From positions 81,696-145,695 of the forward strand of contig JAWXBR010000011.1 of NCBI GenBank assembly GCA_034440235.1: 64,000 nucleotides of DNA, in the 5' to 3' direction. This document shows positions 18,369 to 25,451 of this stretch, one piece after another. Every line of letters begins with the position of its first letter. Position 1 is the stretch's first letter. Source of the DNA: JAWXBR01 sp034440235. GTDB lineage: Bacteria > Bacteroidota > Ignavibacteria > Kapaibacteriales > Kapaibacteriaceae. Made by a program: the position numbers and the translations under genes. The notes beneath the pieces were generated by a model. The model had not been told where the DNA came from, made no database searches, and saw only the letters and a list, made by a program, of their open reading frames with translations.

Positions 18369-18671
18369 TCATCGTAGGAACATCTGCAGAATTCCAAGAA
18401 AGGTCAGGAAGCCAGCGATGAATACAGTGATGCCCGAATAGGCTAGAATCGCTGCGTTATTGGGTCCGTGAACACTCGTGCCCATCGCTCCCATCGTAGC
18501 ACCAACGGCACCACAAATACAAGAACATGCGGCCCAGTGCCAGCCCAAGACATAGTGCAGCGATAAGATTGCCGCTGCAATGCCAATTCCGATGCAGATG
18601 CCTAAAAAGCGCGTAATGAGCGTGTCATTAACGCGGCCATGGTCTTCGGTTGAGTGTGCGTGTGTTTCCAT
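18369..18671 (-). CDS. Small membrane protein
   Basis: 100 residues. A hydrophilic His-rich N-terminus (METHAHSTEDHG) is followed by three predicted membrane helices (FLGICIGIGIAAAILSLHYV; a Cys/Gly-rich segment WAACSCICGAVGATMG; AAILAYSGITVFIAGFLTFL). No family recognised. Same strand as its neighbours, with 31-bp and 63-bp gaps. Confidence 0.6.
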   Translation of the reverse strand: METHAHSTEDHGRVNDTLITRFLGICIGIGIAAAILSLHYVLGWHWAACSCICGAVGATMGAMGTSVHGPNNAAILAYSGITVFIAGFLTFLGILQMFLR

Positions 18672-18734
18672 GACGCCAAAATACTGAGGATTTTGAACGT
18701 AGCGGTGTTATTACGGTCGTAGTGCAATCCCGAC

Positions 18735-19151
18735 TTACGGCATTCCCTTGGAAATGGTATGCACAACGTAAATGCAAGCGTTGTCTACATACACGACGCC
18801 AGCGGCGTCGCACTTTTCACGTCCGTGGTTGCTCGTAATACCCGACTGCAGCCACACACACGCTATATCGCCCTGTTTCTGCTTTCGCGCAAGTGCTTCG
18901 TCGATGATGGCGTCGGTTTTTTCGGACGGACGGAATACGTCCAGGATGTCGATATGCTCCTCAACATCCGCAAGCGTTGCATAGCAGCGCATACCGTCGA
19001 CGTCATCCGTAAACGGATTCACACCAACAACGGTATATCCAGCATCGCGCAAATAATGCGGAATGTCATGCGCCGGCTTTCCACTCTTACGAGAAAGCCC
19101 GTGCACGCAAATCACTTTTGCGCTGCGCAGCATTTCGACATCCTTTGTCAT
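18735..19151 (-). CDS. CoA-binding domain protein (YccU type)
   Basis: 138 residues forming a single Rossmann-fold CoA_binding_2 domain: VICVHGLSRKSGKPAHDIPH, YLRDAGYTVVGVNPFTDDVDG, then IDILDVFRPSEKTDAIIDEA and ACVWLQSGITSN. Full length for the family, whose members bind CoA or acyl-CoA in the cytosol; their physiological role is poorly known. The true start is the third of three ATG codons in a 17-bp tandem repeat. It has AAAGGA upstream and gives MTKDVEML. Confidence 0.88.
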   Translation of the reverse strand: MTKDVEMLRSAKVICVHGLSRKSGKPAHDIPHYLRDAGYTVVGVNPFTDDVDGMRCYATLADVEEHIDILDVFRPSEKTDAIIDEALARKQKQGDIACVWLQSGITSNHGREKCDAAGVVYVDNACIYVVHTISKGMP

Positions 19152-19185
19152 CGAACATCCTTTGTCATCGAAGATCCTTTGTCAT
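19148..19185 (-). repeat. 17-bp tandem repeat creating an ATGA-linked mini-ORF chain
   Basis: The plus-strand unit TCCTTTGTCATCGAACA is repeated nearly exactly from 19141 (19141, 19158, 19175). On the minus strand each unit contains AAAGGA and an ATG. The ATG at 19185 opens a six-codon ORF (MTKDLR) whose TGA overlaps the ATG at 19168. That opens MTKDVR, whose TGA overlaps the ATG at 19151, the start of the CoA-binding gene. All overlaps are ATGA. The spacing 17 = 21 - 4 is what makes the chain work. Confidence 0.9.
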
Positions 19186-19214
19186 CACATTTAACTCACA
19201 TAATCATTGCGAAA

Positions 19215-19649
19215 TCACTGACCCTTAAACTTTGCATATACCACACCAGTGTTTGCCGTCGAGACAAATCGCACCGAGTCTACTGTTGATGCAAGTGTTG
19301 TTGTACGATTCCATGTCGCTGTGTCGGTGGTGACGGTGTATTCAGCAAGCACTCCCGCACCTTTTAGCAGCGTCACAAGAACAGTGCCCTTGCTTATCGA
19401 GTCAGCCTGGAGTGTAAAGTCAGTTGTTGTTACCGTCGATGGGTCGCTATATGTCGACAACGCATACCGCGTCGTTGCATTCGTATTCCGAACCCAACAC
19501 GTGGCGTTGTTAAATCCGCCGCCAACCGAAGTCGATTTACCAAATGTGGTACCGTCGGTGACAGGTGGAACGATGATATCGTCTTTATCTGTATCACACG
19601 ACATGAGAGTAATACTTAAAACAAGAGCAAGGGTGACTAATAGGCGCAT
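19215..19649 (-). CDS. Small lipoprotein of unknown function
   Basis: 144 residues from the ATG at 19649 (the longer frame adds 13 polar residues before the signal peptide). Signal sequence LLVTLALVLSITLMSC with the lipidated Cys at residue 17, then an Asp-rich linker (DTDKDDIIVPP) and a Thr-rich beta domain. No known family recognised. It lies upstream of the CoA-binding gene on the same strand, with 29 bp between its stop and the first mini-ORF. Confidence 0.6.
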   Translation of the reverse strand: MRLLVTLALVLSITLMSCDTDKDDIIVPPVTDGTTFGKSTSVGGGFNNATCWVRNTNATTRYALSTYSDPSTVTTTDFTLQADSISKGTVLVTLLKGAGVLAEYTVTTDTATWNRTTTLASTVDSVRFVSTANTGVVYAKFKGQ

Positions 19650-19754
19650 GGGGTGAGTATTCTTGGGGTGGTGAGGGCAATTTCTCAAGTAAGGAATTCA
19701 AGATACGACTAATAGAAGCCGTAGTGGATTGAATCGCGAAGAGCGTAGTGGTTC

Positions 19755-19773
19755 GATGCGCTATATGCGCATC
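19755..19773. terminator. Hairpin at the 3' end of a lipoprotein gene
   Basis: Perfect 7-bp arms GATGCGC and GCGCATC around TATAT, overlapping the stop codon of the minus-strand gene 19772-20410. There is no following T-run, so it may be a processing or weak termination hairpin, not a classical terminator. Confidence 0.35.
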
Positions 19774-20410
19774 AATTCGACAATTGTGCTTTAAGTACCG
19801 ACCACGTTGCTTCCGATGTGTCGGCAGCGCCTTTTGCATCGCTCCATCGCGAGATGCTCCAAAGTCCGCTAGGTTCTGGTGTAATTGTCAGGACCATGGT
19901 GCCGGTGAGGGTTGTGGAGACGCCAGTTAGCTCTATTGGTGCAGTTAAGGTGTAGTCAGAAACAAACACAATCGAGTCGGGCGATGTAAACGCAACGTTG
20001 CTGTTCAGGTACTCGAGCAACGGATTTTCTTCAGTCGACAAGCGTGAGACGAAGGAGAGAAATGCTTGACGCTCTTTTTGGACGGACCATGTATTAAAGA
20101 GCGCAGAAAATCGCGAGCCTATTTCCGCCGATGGCTGAAACACATACGCGAAATTGCTACGCGTCGGAAAGTCAGCCAGACACAGCATAAAATTCTCTGT
20201 GTTCTTCTCAATCACCGCATTCCGAAAATTATCAATCACAACCGATGCACTCGTCGGAGGTGTGAACAAGCCTCTTGCTGCTGTTGGGTTCTCGGGTGTG
20301 CGCGTCTGACATCCATTTAATATTAACCCTGCAATGACACCAGCAGCAAGTATCGCAGTAATCAGTATCAGCAGCCAGAGGCGTCGTGGTCTTGGTGTAT
20401 GTGTAATCAT
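19772..20410 (-). CDS. Lipoprotein of unknown function
   Basis: 212 residues from the ATG at 20410 (MITHTPRP). Signal peptide LWLLILITAILAAGVIAGLI with Cys33 in LNGC; the n-region is Arg-rich. The mature domain (SASVVIDNFRNAVIEKNTEN ... WSISRWSD) suggests an NTF2-like cone fold and relates it to the lipoprotein at 17822-18337. The start is the last member of a 17-bp repeat chain that links it to the methyltransferase stop codon, so its translation may depend on re-initiation. Confidence 0.65.
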   Translation of the reverse strand: MITHTPRPRRLWLLILITAILAAGVIAGLILNGCQTRTPENPTAARGLFTPPTSASVVIDNFRNAVIEKNTENFMLCLADFPTRSNFAYVFQPSAEIGSRFSALFNTWSVQKERQAFLSFVSRLSTEENPLLEYLNSNVAFTSPDSIVFVSDYTLTAPIELTGVSTTLTGTMVLTITPEPSGLWSISRWSDAKGAADTSEATWSVLKAQLSN

Positions 20411-20444
20411 TTGGTATGTGCAATCACTTGGTATGTGCAATCAT
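20407..20444 (-). repeat. 17-bp tandem repeat creating a second ATGA/GTGA mini-ORF chain
   Basis: Units CATTTGGTATGTGCAAT and CACTTGGTATGTGCAAT plus a diverged third copy lie in tandem. On the minus strand the methyltransferase TGA overlaps ATG 20444, which reads MIAHTK then TGA. That TGA overlaps GTG 20427, reading a second IAHTK peptide then TGA, which overlaps ATG 20410, the lipoprotein start. Start spacing is exactly 17 nt twice. Unlike the chain at 19.15 kb, the unit has no Shine-Dalgarno sequence. Confidence 0.9.
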
Positions 20445-21229
20445 GTGCGACGTGCAATCAGAATTGTACGCGGACTCTGCTCTGCATCGAATGTTGCACC
20501 GTTGTAGTCGCCCAGAGTCTGCTCCACGACAAGTCGGGCCTCGGCAAACATCTTTACCAGCTCTGCGTGCTCGTACAACCACACACGTTCGTGAAATACA
20601 GTTTCATAGCTGCATGGGTCGCTAACAGTAATGGTTTTAGCAACAAACGGTTCGACAATGGCACGTTCCTGAATTAACGTCACATCGTCAATCATCGACA
20701 CAGTTTCGGCAACGAGCTCGCGGCGCACAACACGCGAGTTAAAGAAATCCATAATAAACACACCGCCATCAACAAGCGCATCATGCACGGCATGTAACAC
20801 CTTCATGTTCTCATCGTGCGAATCGAAATATCCAAAGCTTGTAAAAAAGTTGATAATCGCATCGTAAGGGGCTCCCGAAAAGGGTCCGCGCATGTCCGCT
20901 ACTTCGTAGCGCACATTCGCATGCGGATACACTTCACGAGCACGGTCTATTAAAAACCGCGATTGATCAATTCCCACAACGTTGTACCCGATCTGCGCAA
21001 GTGCCAGTGCATGACGTCCGTACCCACAACACAAATCCAGCACGTGCGCCCCATTCGGAATGCGTGCATGTTTCGTAACAATCTCTGTTGCTTCTACAGC
21101 CTCGACGTCCGTGCGATGTCGGTAGAGGCGCATGTACCAGGGCGACTCGAACCACGTGGCGTACCACTCGGGCGTACTTGACCCTTGAGGCTTCAGTGGT
21201 GCGGCATTATCGTTTTGATGGGACTTCAT
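20441..21229 (-). CDS. SAM-dependent methyltransferase
   Basis: 262 residues, class I Rossmann methyltransferase. Motif I is VLDLCCGYGRHALALA, motif II NVVGIDQSRFLIDRA, motif III VADMRGPFSGAPYD, then IINFFTSFGYFDSHDEN and DALVDGGVFIMDFFNS. Cytosolic; the substrate cannot be inferred, though the FFTSFGYF pattern is typical of a widespread group of small-molecule methyltransferases. Its start overlaps the recR stop by 4 nt (ATGA), and its own stop begins a mini-ORF chain leading to the next gene. Confidence 0.88.
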   Translation of the reverse strand: MKSHQNDNAAPLKPQGSSTPEWYATWFESPWYMRLYRHRTDVEAVEATEIVTKHARIPNGAHVLDLCCGYGRHALALAQIGYNVVGIDQSRFLIDRAREVYPHANVRYEVADMRGPFSGAPYDAIINFFTSFGYFDSHDENMKVLHAVHDALVDGGVFIMDFFNSRVVRRELVAETVSMIDDVTLIQERAIVEPFVAKTITVSDPCSYETVFHERVWLYEHAELVKMFAEARLVVEQTLGDYNGATFDAEQSPRTILIARRT

Positions 21230-21819
21230 ACGTCCGTCCGTCCTTCAAAAGCCCGTGCAAGTGTTGCATCGTCCGCAAACTCTAGGTCTGCACCTACAGG
21301 TACTCCGCGTGCAATGCGCGTAATACGCACGCCGAGGGGCGAGGCCATCTTGGCAATGTATTGTGTGGTTACCTCGCCTTCGACGTTGGGGTTGAGGGCA
21401 AGAATTACTTCATGAACGTCGGCTCCGAGGCGGGCAATGAGTTCGCGTAGGCGAATGTCGGTCGGACCCACTCCGTCCAACGGATTGAGAGCCCCATGTA
21501 GCACATGATACAGCCCCCTATACTCATTCGTGCGTTCGACTGCGAACACATCACTTGGTTCTTCGACCACGCAGATAACAGTGCGGTCGCGCTTCTGAGA
21601 AGCACAGATGCCGCACATTTCGGCATCGGTGAACGTGTGACACGTGTTGCACTCGCGCACGTGGGTTCGCATGTGTACGAGGGCGTTGGCGAAGGCCTGC
21701 ACGGTTTCTTCGGGTTGACGTAATAGATGAAATGCCAGACGGCGTGCGGTTTTTTTGCCAATGGTGGGCAGAGCTGCGAAGTACTCTACCACCTGCTCGA
21801 TGCTGTTTGAAGGAACCAT
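21226..21819 (-). CDS. recR: Recombination mediator RecR
   Basis: RecR works with RecO/RecF to load RecA at gaps. ATG 21819 gives 197 residues, the usual length; a GTG 39 nt upstream would add an atypical tail. Visible parts: helix-hairpin-helix (ALPTIGKKTARRLAFHLL), the four-Cys zinc motif (CNTCHTFTDAEMCGIC), and the Toprim domain (ICVVEEPSDVFAVERT; LNPLDGVGP; VILALNPNVEGE). It is divergent from pspA and coupled by a 4-nt overlap to the methyltransferase. Confidence 0.96.
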   Translation of the reverse strand: MVPSNSIEQVVEYFAALPTIGKKTARRLAFHLLRQPEETVQAFANALVHMRTHVRECNTCHTFTDAEMCGICASQKRDRTVICVVEEPSDVFAVERTNEYRGLYHVLHGALNPLDGVGPTDIRLRELIARLGADVHEVILALNPNVEGEVTTQYIAKMASPLGVRITRIARGVPVGADLEFADDATLARAFEGRTDV

Positions 21820-21900
21820 ACCGCAAATTACCCCTTTCGTCAGGCAACTAAGTTTCACTAGCTTCGTCCCACGCCGCCCTCACTAATCAGGACCTCTAGT

Positions 21901-22584
21901 ATGTCGCTATTCAGTCGCATTTCAGACATCTTTAAGTCGAACGTCAACGACGCCTTGGACAAAGCCGAAGACCCCGAGAAAATGCTCAAGCAGATGGTCA
22001 TCGAGATGGAAGAATCCGTCAACAAGACCACCATGGCCGTTGCCAATTCGATAGCGAACGAAAAGTCGCTCGAACGTCGCATCGCCAAAGAAACACAGAT
22101 GAGCAACGACTGGCAGGCAAAGGCGGTTGCTGCTCTTAAGTCGCAACGCGAGGACCTTGCACGTGCGGCGCTCGAAAAGAAAGCCGTAAACGATCGCAAC
22201 GTTGCCGATTTGGGTCCGGTGTTCACACAAGCCAAATCCACCAGCGTCAAAATGCGCGAGCAACTCGACGCATTAAAGAACAAGCTCGAAGAAGCACGTT
22301 CGCGTCAGAGCACACTCATTGCACGTTCGCAAGCAGCCAAGGCTCAGAAGCAAGTCGCACAATCGTTCTCAGGCGTTGGCAGCGATGCCTTCAGCAAATT
22401 CGACAAATACGAAGGCAAGATCGAGAAGCTCGAAGCCGAAGCAGAGGCGTACGAACAACTCGGCGGTGGTGACACAAACCTCGACCAGGAATTCAAGCAA
22501 CTTGCCGTAGAGGGCGAAGTCGACCAGCAGCTCCTCGAACTCAAACGACAGATGCGTCTGCTTCCAGAAGGAGGCAAGTCATGA
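21901..22584 (+). CDS. pspA: PspA/IM30 family envelope-stress protein
   Basis: 227 residues, almost entirely charged coiled coil, starting with the amphipathic membrane-binding helix MSLFSRISDIFKSNVNDALD and followed by EDPEKMLKQMVIEMEESV, the PspA family hallmark. PspA/IM30 proteins form ESCRT-III-like assemblies on stressed inner membranes. Length matches the family. The stop overlaps the start of the next gene by 4 nt (ATGA), so the two proteins are made together. Confidence 0.94.
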   Translation: MSLFSRISDIFKSNVNDALDKAEDPEKMLKQMVIEMEESVNKTTMAVANSIANEKSLERRIAKETQMSNDWQAKAVAALKSQREDLARAALEKKAVNDRNVADLGPVFTQAKSTSVKMREQLDALKNKLEEARSRQSTLIARSQAAKAQKQVAQSFSGVGSDAFSKFDKYEGKIEKLEAEAEAYEQLGGGDTNLDQEFKQLAVEGEVDQQLLELKRQMRLLPEGGKS

Positions 22585-23024
22585 GCGCTACCGACACCCC
22601 TCAAAACCTAATCGACGAAGCACGCGCAAAAATCAAGGCCGTGCTCGAAGTCAAATACCCATCCTCTGTCGACTTCGGCGACGGCTCTTTTGCTGTCCCA
22701 TATGGCTCTTCGAGCGTAGCCATTGTTGTCCGCGAATACACCAAGACCGACACCATGGTCGAACTCATGGCGCAAGTCGTCTCGGGCGGCACCATCGACG
22801 CAGAAGTAACCAAGTGGCTGCTTCGCAAAAACGCAGAACTTCACTTCGGCGCCTTCGGACTCCTCTTCGACGACACCATCATCTTCACGTACTCGCTACC
22901 CGGCACCTGCCTCGAATCGCAAGAGCTCGAGTCCGCCATCAACAGCGTGTCCATCATCGCCGACTACTACGACGACGAACTCATCAAGATGGTAGGGGGC
23001 AAAAGGGTCGCAGATCTGGCGTAG
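22581..23024 (+). CDS. YbjN/CesT-like chaperone-fold protein
   Basis: 147 residues. It starts with a helix (NLIDEARAKIKAVLEVKYPS) and continues through VAIVVREYTKTDTMVELMAQ, LLRKNAELHFGAFGLLFDDT and TCLESQELESAINSVSIIAD, the pattern of the T3SS-chaperone/YbjN fold. Overlap with pspA suggests a partner in the same membrane-stress response. The specific ligand is unknown. Confidence 0.7.
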   Translation: MSATDTPQNLIDEARAKIKAVLEVKYPSSVDFGDGSFAVPYGSSSVAIVVREYTKTDTMVELMAQVVSGGTIDAEVTKWLLRKNAELHFGAFGLLFDDTIIFTYSLPGTCLESQELESAINSVSIIADYYDDELIKMVGGKRVADLA

Positions 23025-23232
23025 TACTCTCACCAAATAGAAATGAACATACGTGCAAGAGCGCCTGTAGCTCCCTCCGGAGCGGCTTCATGTTACTATT
23101 CCGTCGCAGACCGTTACTTTTTTGGTGTTGTGTGGTTAAGTAATCTCAAGGCTGATTGCTCACATGCAGTAATGTATTTCTCACGTTGGCTTACCGAGAA
23201 TCGTCCAAAAGAGACCTTTCATAGTTACTCTG

Positions 23233-24351
23233 ATGTTTTGTGTTTTCATCGTCACCCAGGCATCTGAAGTCAGTGCTCAGTGTATCGCCACGTTTAGCAC
23301 GATAACACCCTAGCTCCGACTTAAGGACGCCAACAATGCTTGCATTGCATGTAATGCACCTGCGGTGCAGTTGCATTTACTCAACAGCGGTCAACCGACC
23401 ATAATGCTTACAAACAATTTTGGCACGGGGTCATGTATCACTGATGTAAACGGCACATTAAGCCTTTACGAGGGTACTGCTCGGTATTCAGCCCAAGAGG
23501 TACCTTACGACTTCTCGTTAGTTGCACATGCAACGGCCGGTAATCTATTACTAAGTACACGTAATTACGATAAGGCCATCCAGTTCGCTACAACGCCAAC
23601 AATCGGAGCAGACGACATCGTACGCTTGATCATAAAACCGTCGGGCTATGTTGGCATCAATCAATCTGACCCAAAGGAGCTACTTCAGATCGGCCATCTA
23701 ATGACGTTTAATGAATATGGGTTCATGGGATTCAATGCCTATTGGGATGGGTCAAACATGAAGAACATGTACGCAAATAGGGCATCAGTAACGATGGGTC
23801 TCGGAGATGCTCGCGTTGGTATACCAGAGCTGTTTGTAATAAATGTCGATGAACAGTCTACAAGTAATGCAACAATATTCGGCACGTTTAAAGGTATGTG
23901 TATCAGTACAGTGGGTGACATGGGTGTTGGCACACTAGCGCCAAAAAGTAAACTTCACGTATTTGGGGATGTTACTATTGGAGTAGATCGGTGTACAGCT
24001 TCTGTTTCTTCGGGTATTAACTATCGCTTGAGCGTTGATGGTGCAATCTTTGCAAAAGAAATTTGGGTTAAAGTATCCGATTGGGCCGACTACGTCTTTG
24101 ATCCTAACTACAACCTGATGCCATTGGCCGATCTGCAGGATTTCGTTAATGAGAATCGACATCTTCCTGGCGTGCCAAACGCAGAAGAAGTAGCGAAAGA
24201 TGGGATTTCTGTGAGTGAGGTGCAGAAGAATCTGTTGTTGAAGGTCGAGGAGTTGACACTGTATATACTTCAGTTGTCAAAACAAAATGAAACTCTTCAA
24301 CAGGAGTTTGCGGCGATCAAAAAGCAGTTATCTGCGCAATCGTCCAAGTAG
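23233..24351 (+). pseudogene. Secreted tail-fibre-like protein interrupted by an in-frame TAG
   Basis: The frame from 23200 reads a signal peptide (KRPFIVTLMFCVFIVTQASE, then VSAQ) and SAQCIATFSTITP before a TAG at 23311-23313. It then stays open to 24351 (LRLKDANNACIACNAPAVQL onward). The body has the variable beta modules and C-terminus typical of FCB exported adhesin-like proteins: ADYVFDPNYNLMPLADLQDF, VNENRHLPGVPNAEEV, then a coiled coil (LLLKVEELTLYILQLSKQNE). Without the TAG it would be a normal secreted protein, so a nonsense mutation is likely. A GTG at 23365 could start a version lacking the signal peptide. ATG 23233 lies inside the hydrophobic core; the better-placed start would be the non-standard ATC at 23200. 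Confidence 0.6.
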
Positions 24352-24414
24352 TTGCACTGCCGCAGTAAGACTTCACCTCAGCGATTATTGTGTTCCAACC
24401 GACGGAGTCGAATT

Positions 24415-24891
24415 ATGCTAAACAAGTGTCTTACTGCTCTGATTGTGTTCGGAGTAATCATCTTCTGCCTCGAAGCATGCAGCCCTCCATTTGCACCAGA
24501 AATCGATGGGGTAGTCTCTATCCAGTATGTCTCAGCATCACCGCAGTTCGGATCCCAGACATTAACGGTGGACAGCAGTAGTATTCGATACATCAAATAC
24601 GTTCCGAATTACCCTCCATTTTCGAGGGACACAGTTGTTCAGGACTCAGTGTTTCTGGTGGCAACTTTGACGAAAGTTAATATGGTATTAATACTGCTTC
24701 AAAACGATGCGGTCGACCCAGGCGTATTGCGACTCGACGGTGGATATAGCATCATGACGATAATTTATCGGCGAAAATCGGATTTACAGGAGACGACAAA
24801 GATTGTTAAATACACAGATCCTCCGCCATCCAGTCTACTCATACTTGATCATGCGATGGTCGAGAAATTGATTCAAATTCATGACAATTAA
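24415..24891 (+). CDS. Small lipoprotein of unknown function
   Basis: 158 residues from ATG 24415. Signal peptide TALIVFGVIIFCLEAC with lipobox LEAC (Cys at residue 20), then a beta-rich domain without recognisable family. It sits between two decayed secreted-protein genes on the same strand and shows no frame disruption itself. Confidence 0.6.
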   Translation: MLNKCLTALIVFGVIIFCLEACSPPFAPEIDGVVSIQYVSASPQFGSQTLTVDSSSIRYIKYVPNYPPFSRDTVVQDSVFLVATLTKVNMVLILLQNDAVDPGVLRLDGGYSIMTIIYRRKSDLQETTKIVKYTDPPPSSLLILDHAMVEKLIQIHDN

Positions 24892-24907
24892 CTAGGTGGA
24901 GATCAAC

Positions 24908-25286
24908 ATGTGTAAATCGAGTGGTCGTTCCGCGCGTAGACTGTACATTATTATCGCATGCTTATTGATTGCGAGTTGGTCAGGACGTGCATTGGCAATT
25001 TCTGCAAGTCCACTTGACACACTCTTCATAAGCACATCAGTTACTTCGCGATCGGTTGACACAGTTCTTTCGGCAGGGATCTACGCCCAGCTTGACACCG
25101 CGAAACACATCTCTCACCATCTACGACCAACTTGGCCGCATTGTAGAAACGCTGTTTGATGAAGAGTTGGAGGCAGGTAGGTATGAGTTCAACTATGCAG
25201 TTAGTAGCCTGTCTGCAGGCTTATGCTTCTGTGTTTTAGAAGCTAGTGGCTCGATGGTATCGAAACAATTGATCGTAGTCCACTAA
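24908..25286 (+). pseudogene. Frameshifted remnant of a T9SS-type secreted protein
   Basis: ATG 24908 has a good Shine-Dalgarno sequence (GGTGGAG) and encodes a signal peptide (LYIIIACLLIASWSGRALA). About 50 codons later the frame must shift near 25070-25110 to continue into SLTIYDQLGRIVETLFDEEL, EAGRYEFNYAVSSLSAGL and a terminal KQLIVVH, which is a T9SS sorting domain. In one frame the gene stops at 25159. Signal peptide and sorting domain are almost adjacent, so the central domain appears to be lost. Confidence 0.65.
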
Positions 25287-25297
25287 AAACACGGTAA

Positions 25298-25442
25298 GGC
25301 ATTAGCGATGCCATATTTCCGTACAAAATGGCATTGCCATTGCCATATCTCCTTTCATAATGGCATTAGAGTTACCAAATTTACTTGCAAAATGGCATTT
25401 GAGTTGCCAAATTTACTTGCAAAATGGCATTAGCGTTGCCAT
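25298..25442. repeat. Array of five palindromes with exact 32-bp spacing
   Basis: Five dyads of type TGGCA-N7-TGCCA: GGCAT/ATGCC centred at 25305, ATGGCA/TGCCAT at 25337, TGGCA/TACCA at 25369, TGGCA/TGCCA at 25401 and ATGGCA/TGCCAT at 25433. Centres are 32 bp apart throughout, about three helical turns, placing all on one DNA face. Linkers share ACTTGCAAAA or similar. The last dyad ends 9 bp before the ATG of the DUF4143 ATPase and covers the place of its ribosome-binding site. Likely an operator array or an mRNA hairpin series. Confidence 0.92.
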
Positions 25443-25451
25443 ATTTGCGGT

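Noticed and set aside
25298..25442. CRISPR-like array
   Set aside because: The period is 32 bp but there are no unique spacers; the linkers are as similar as the arms, each unit is itself a palindrome, and no cas genes are near.
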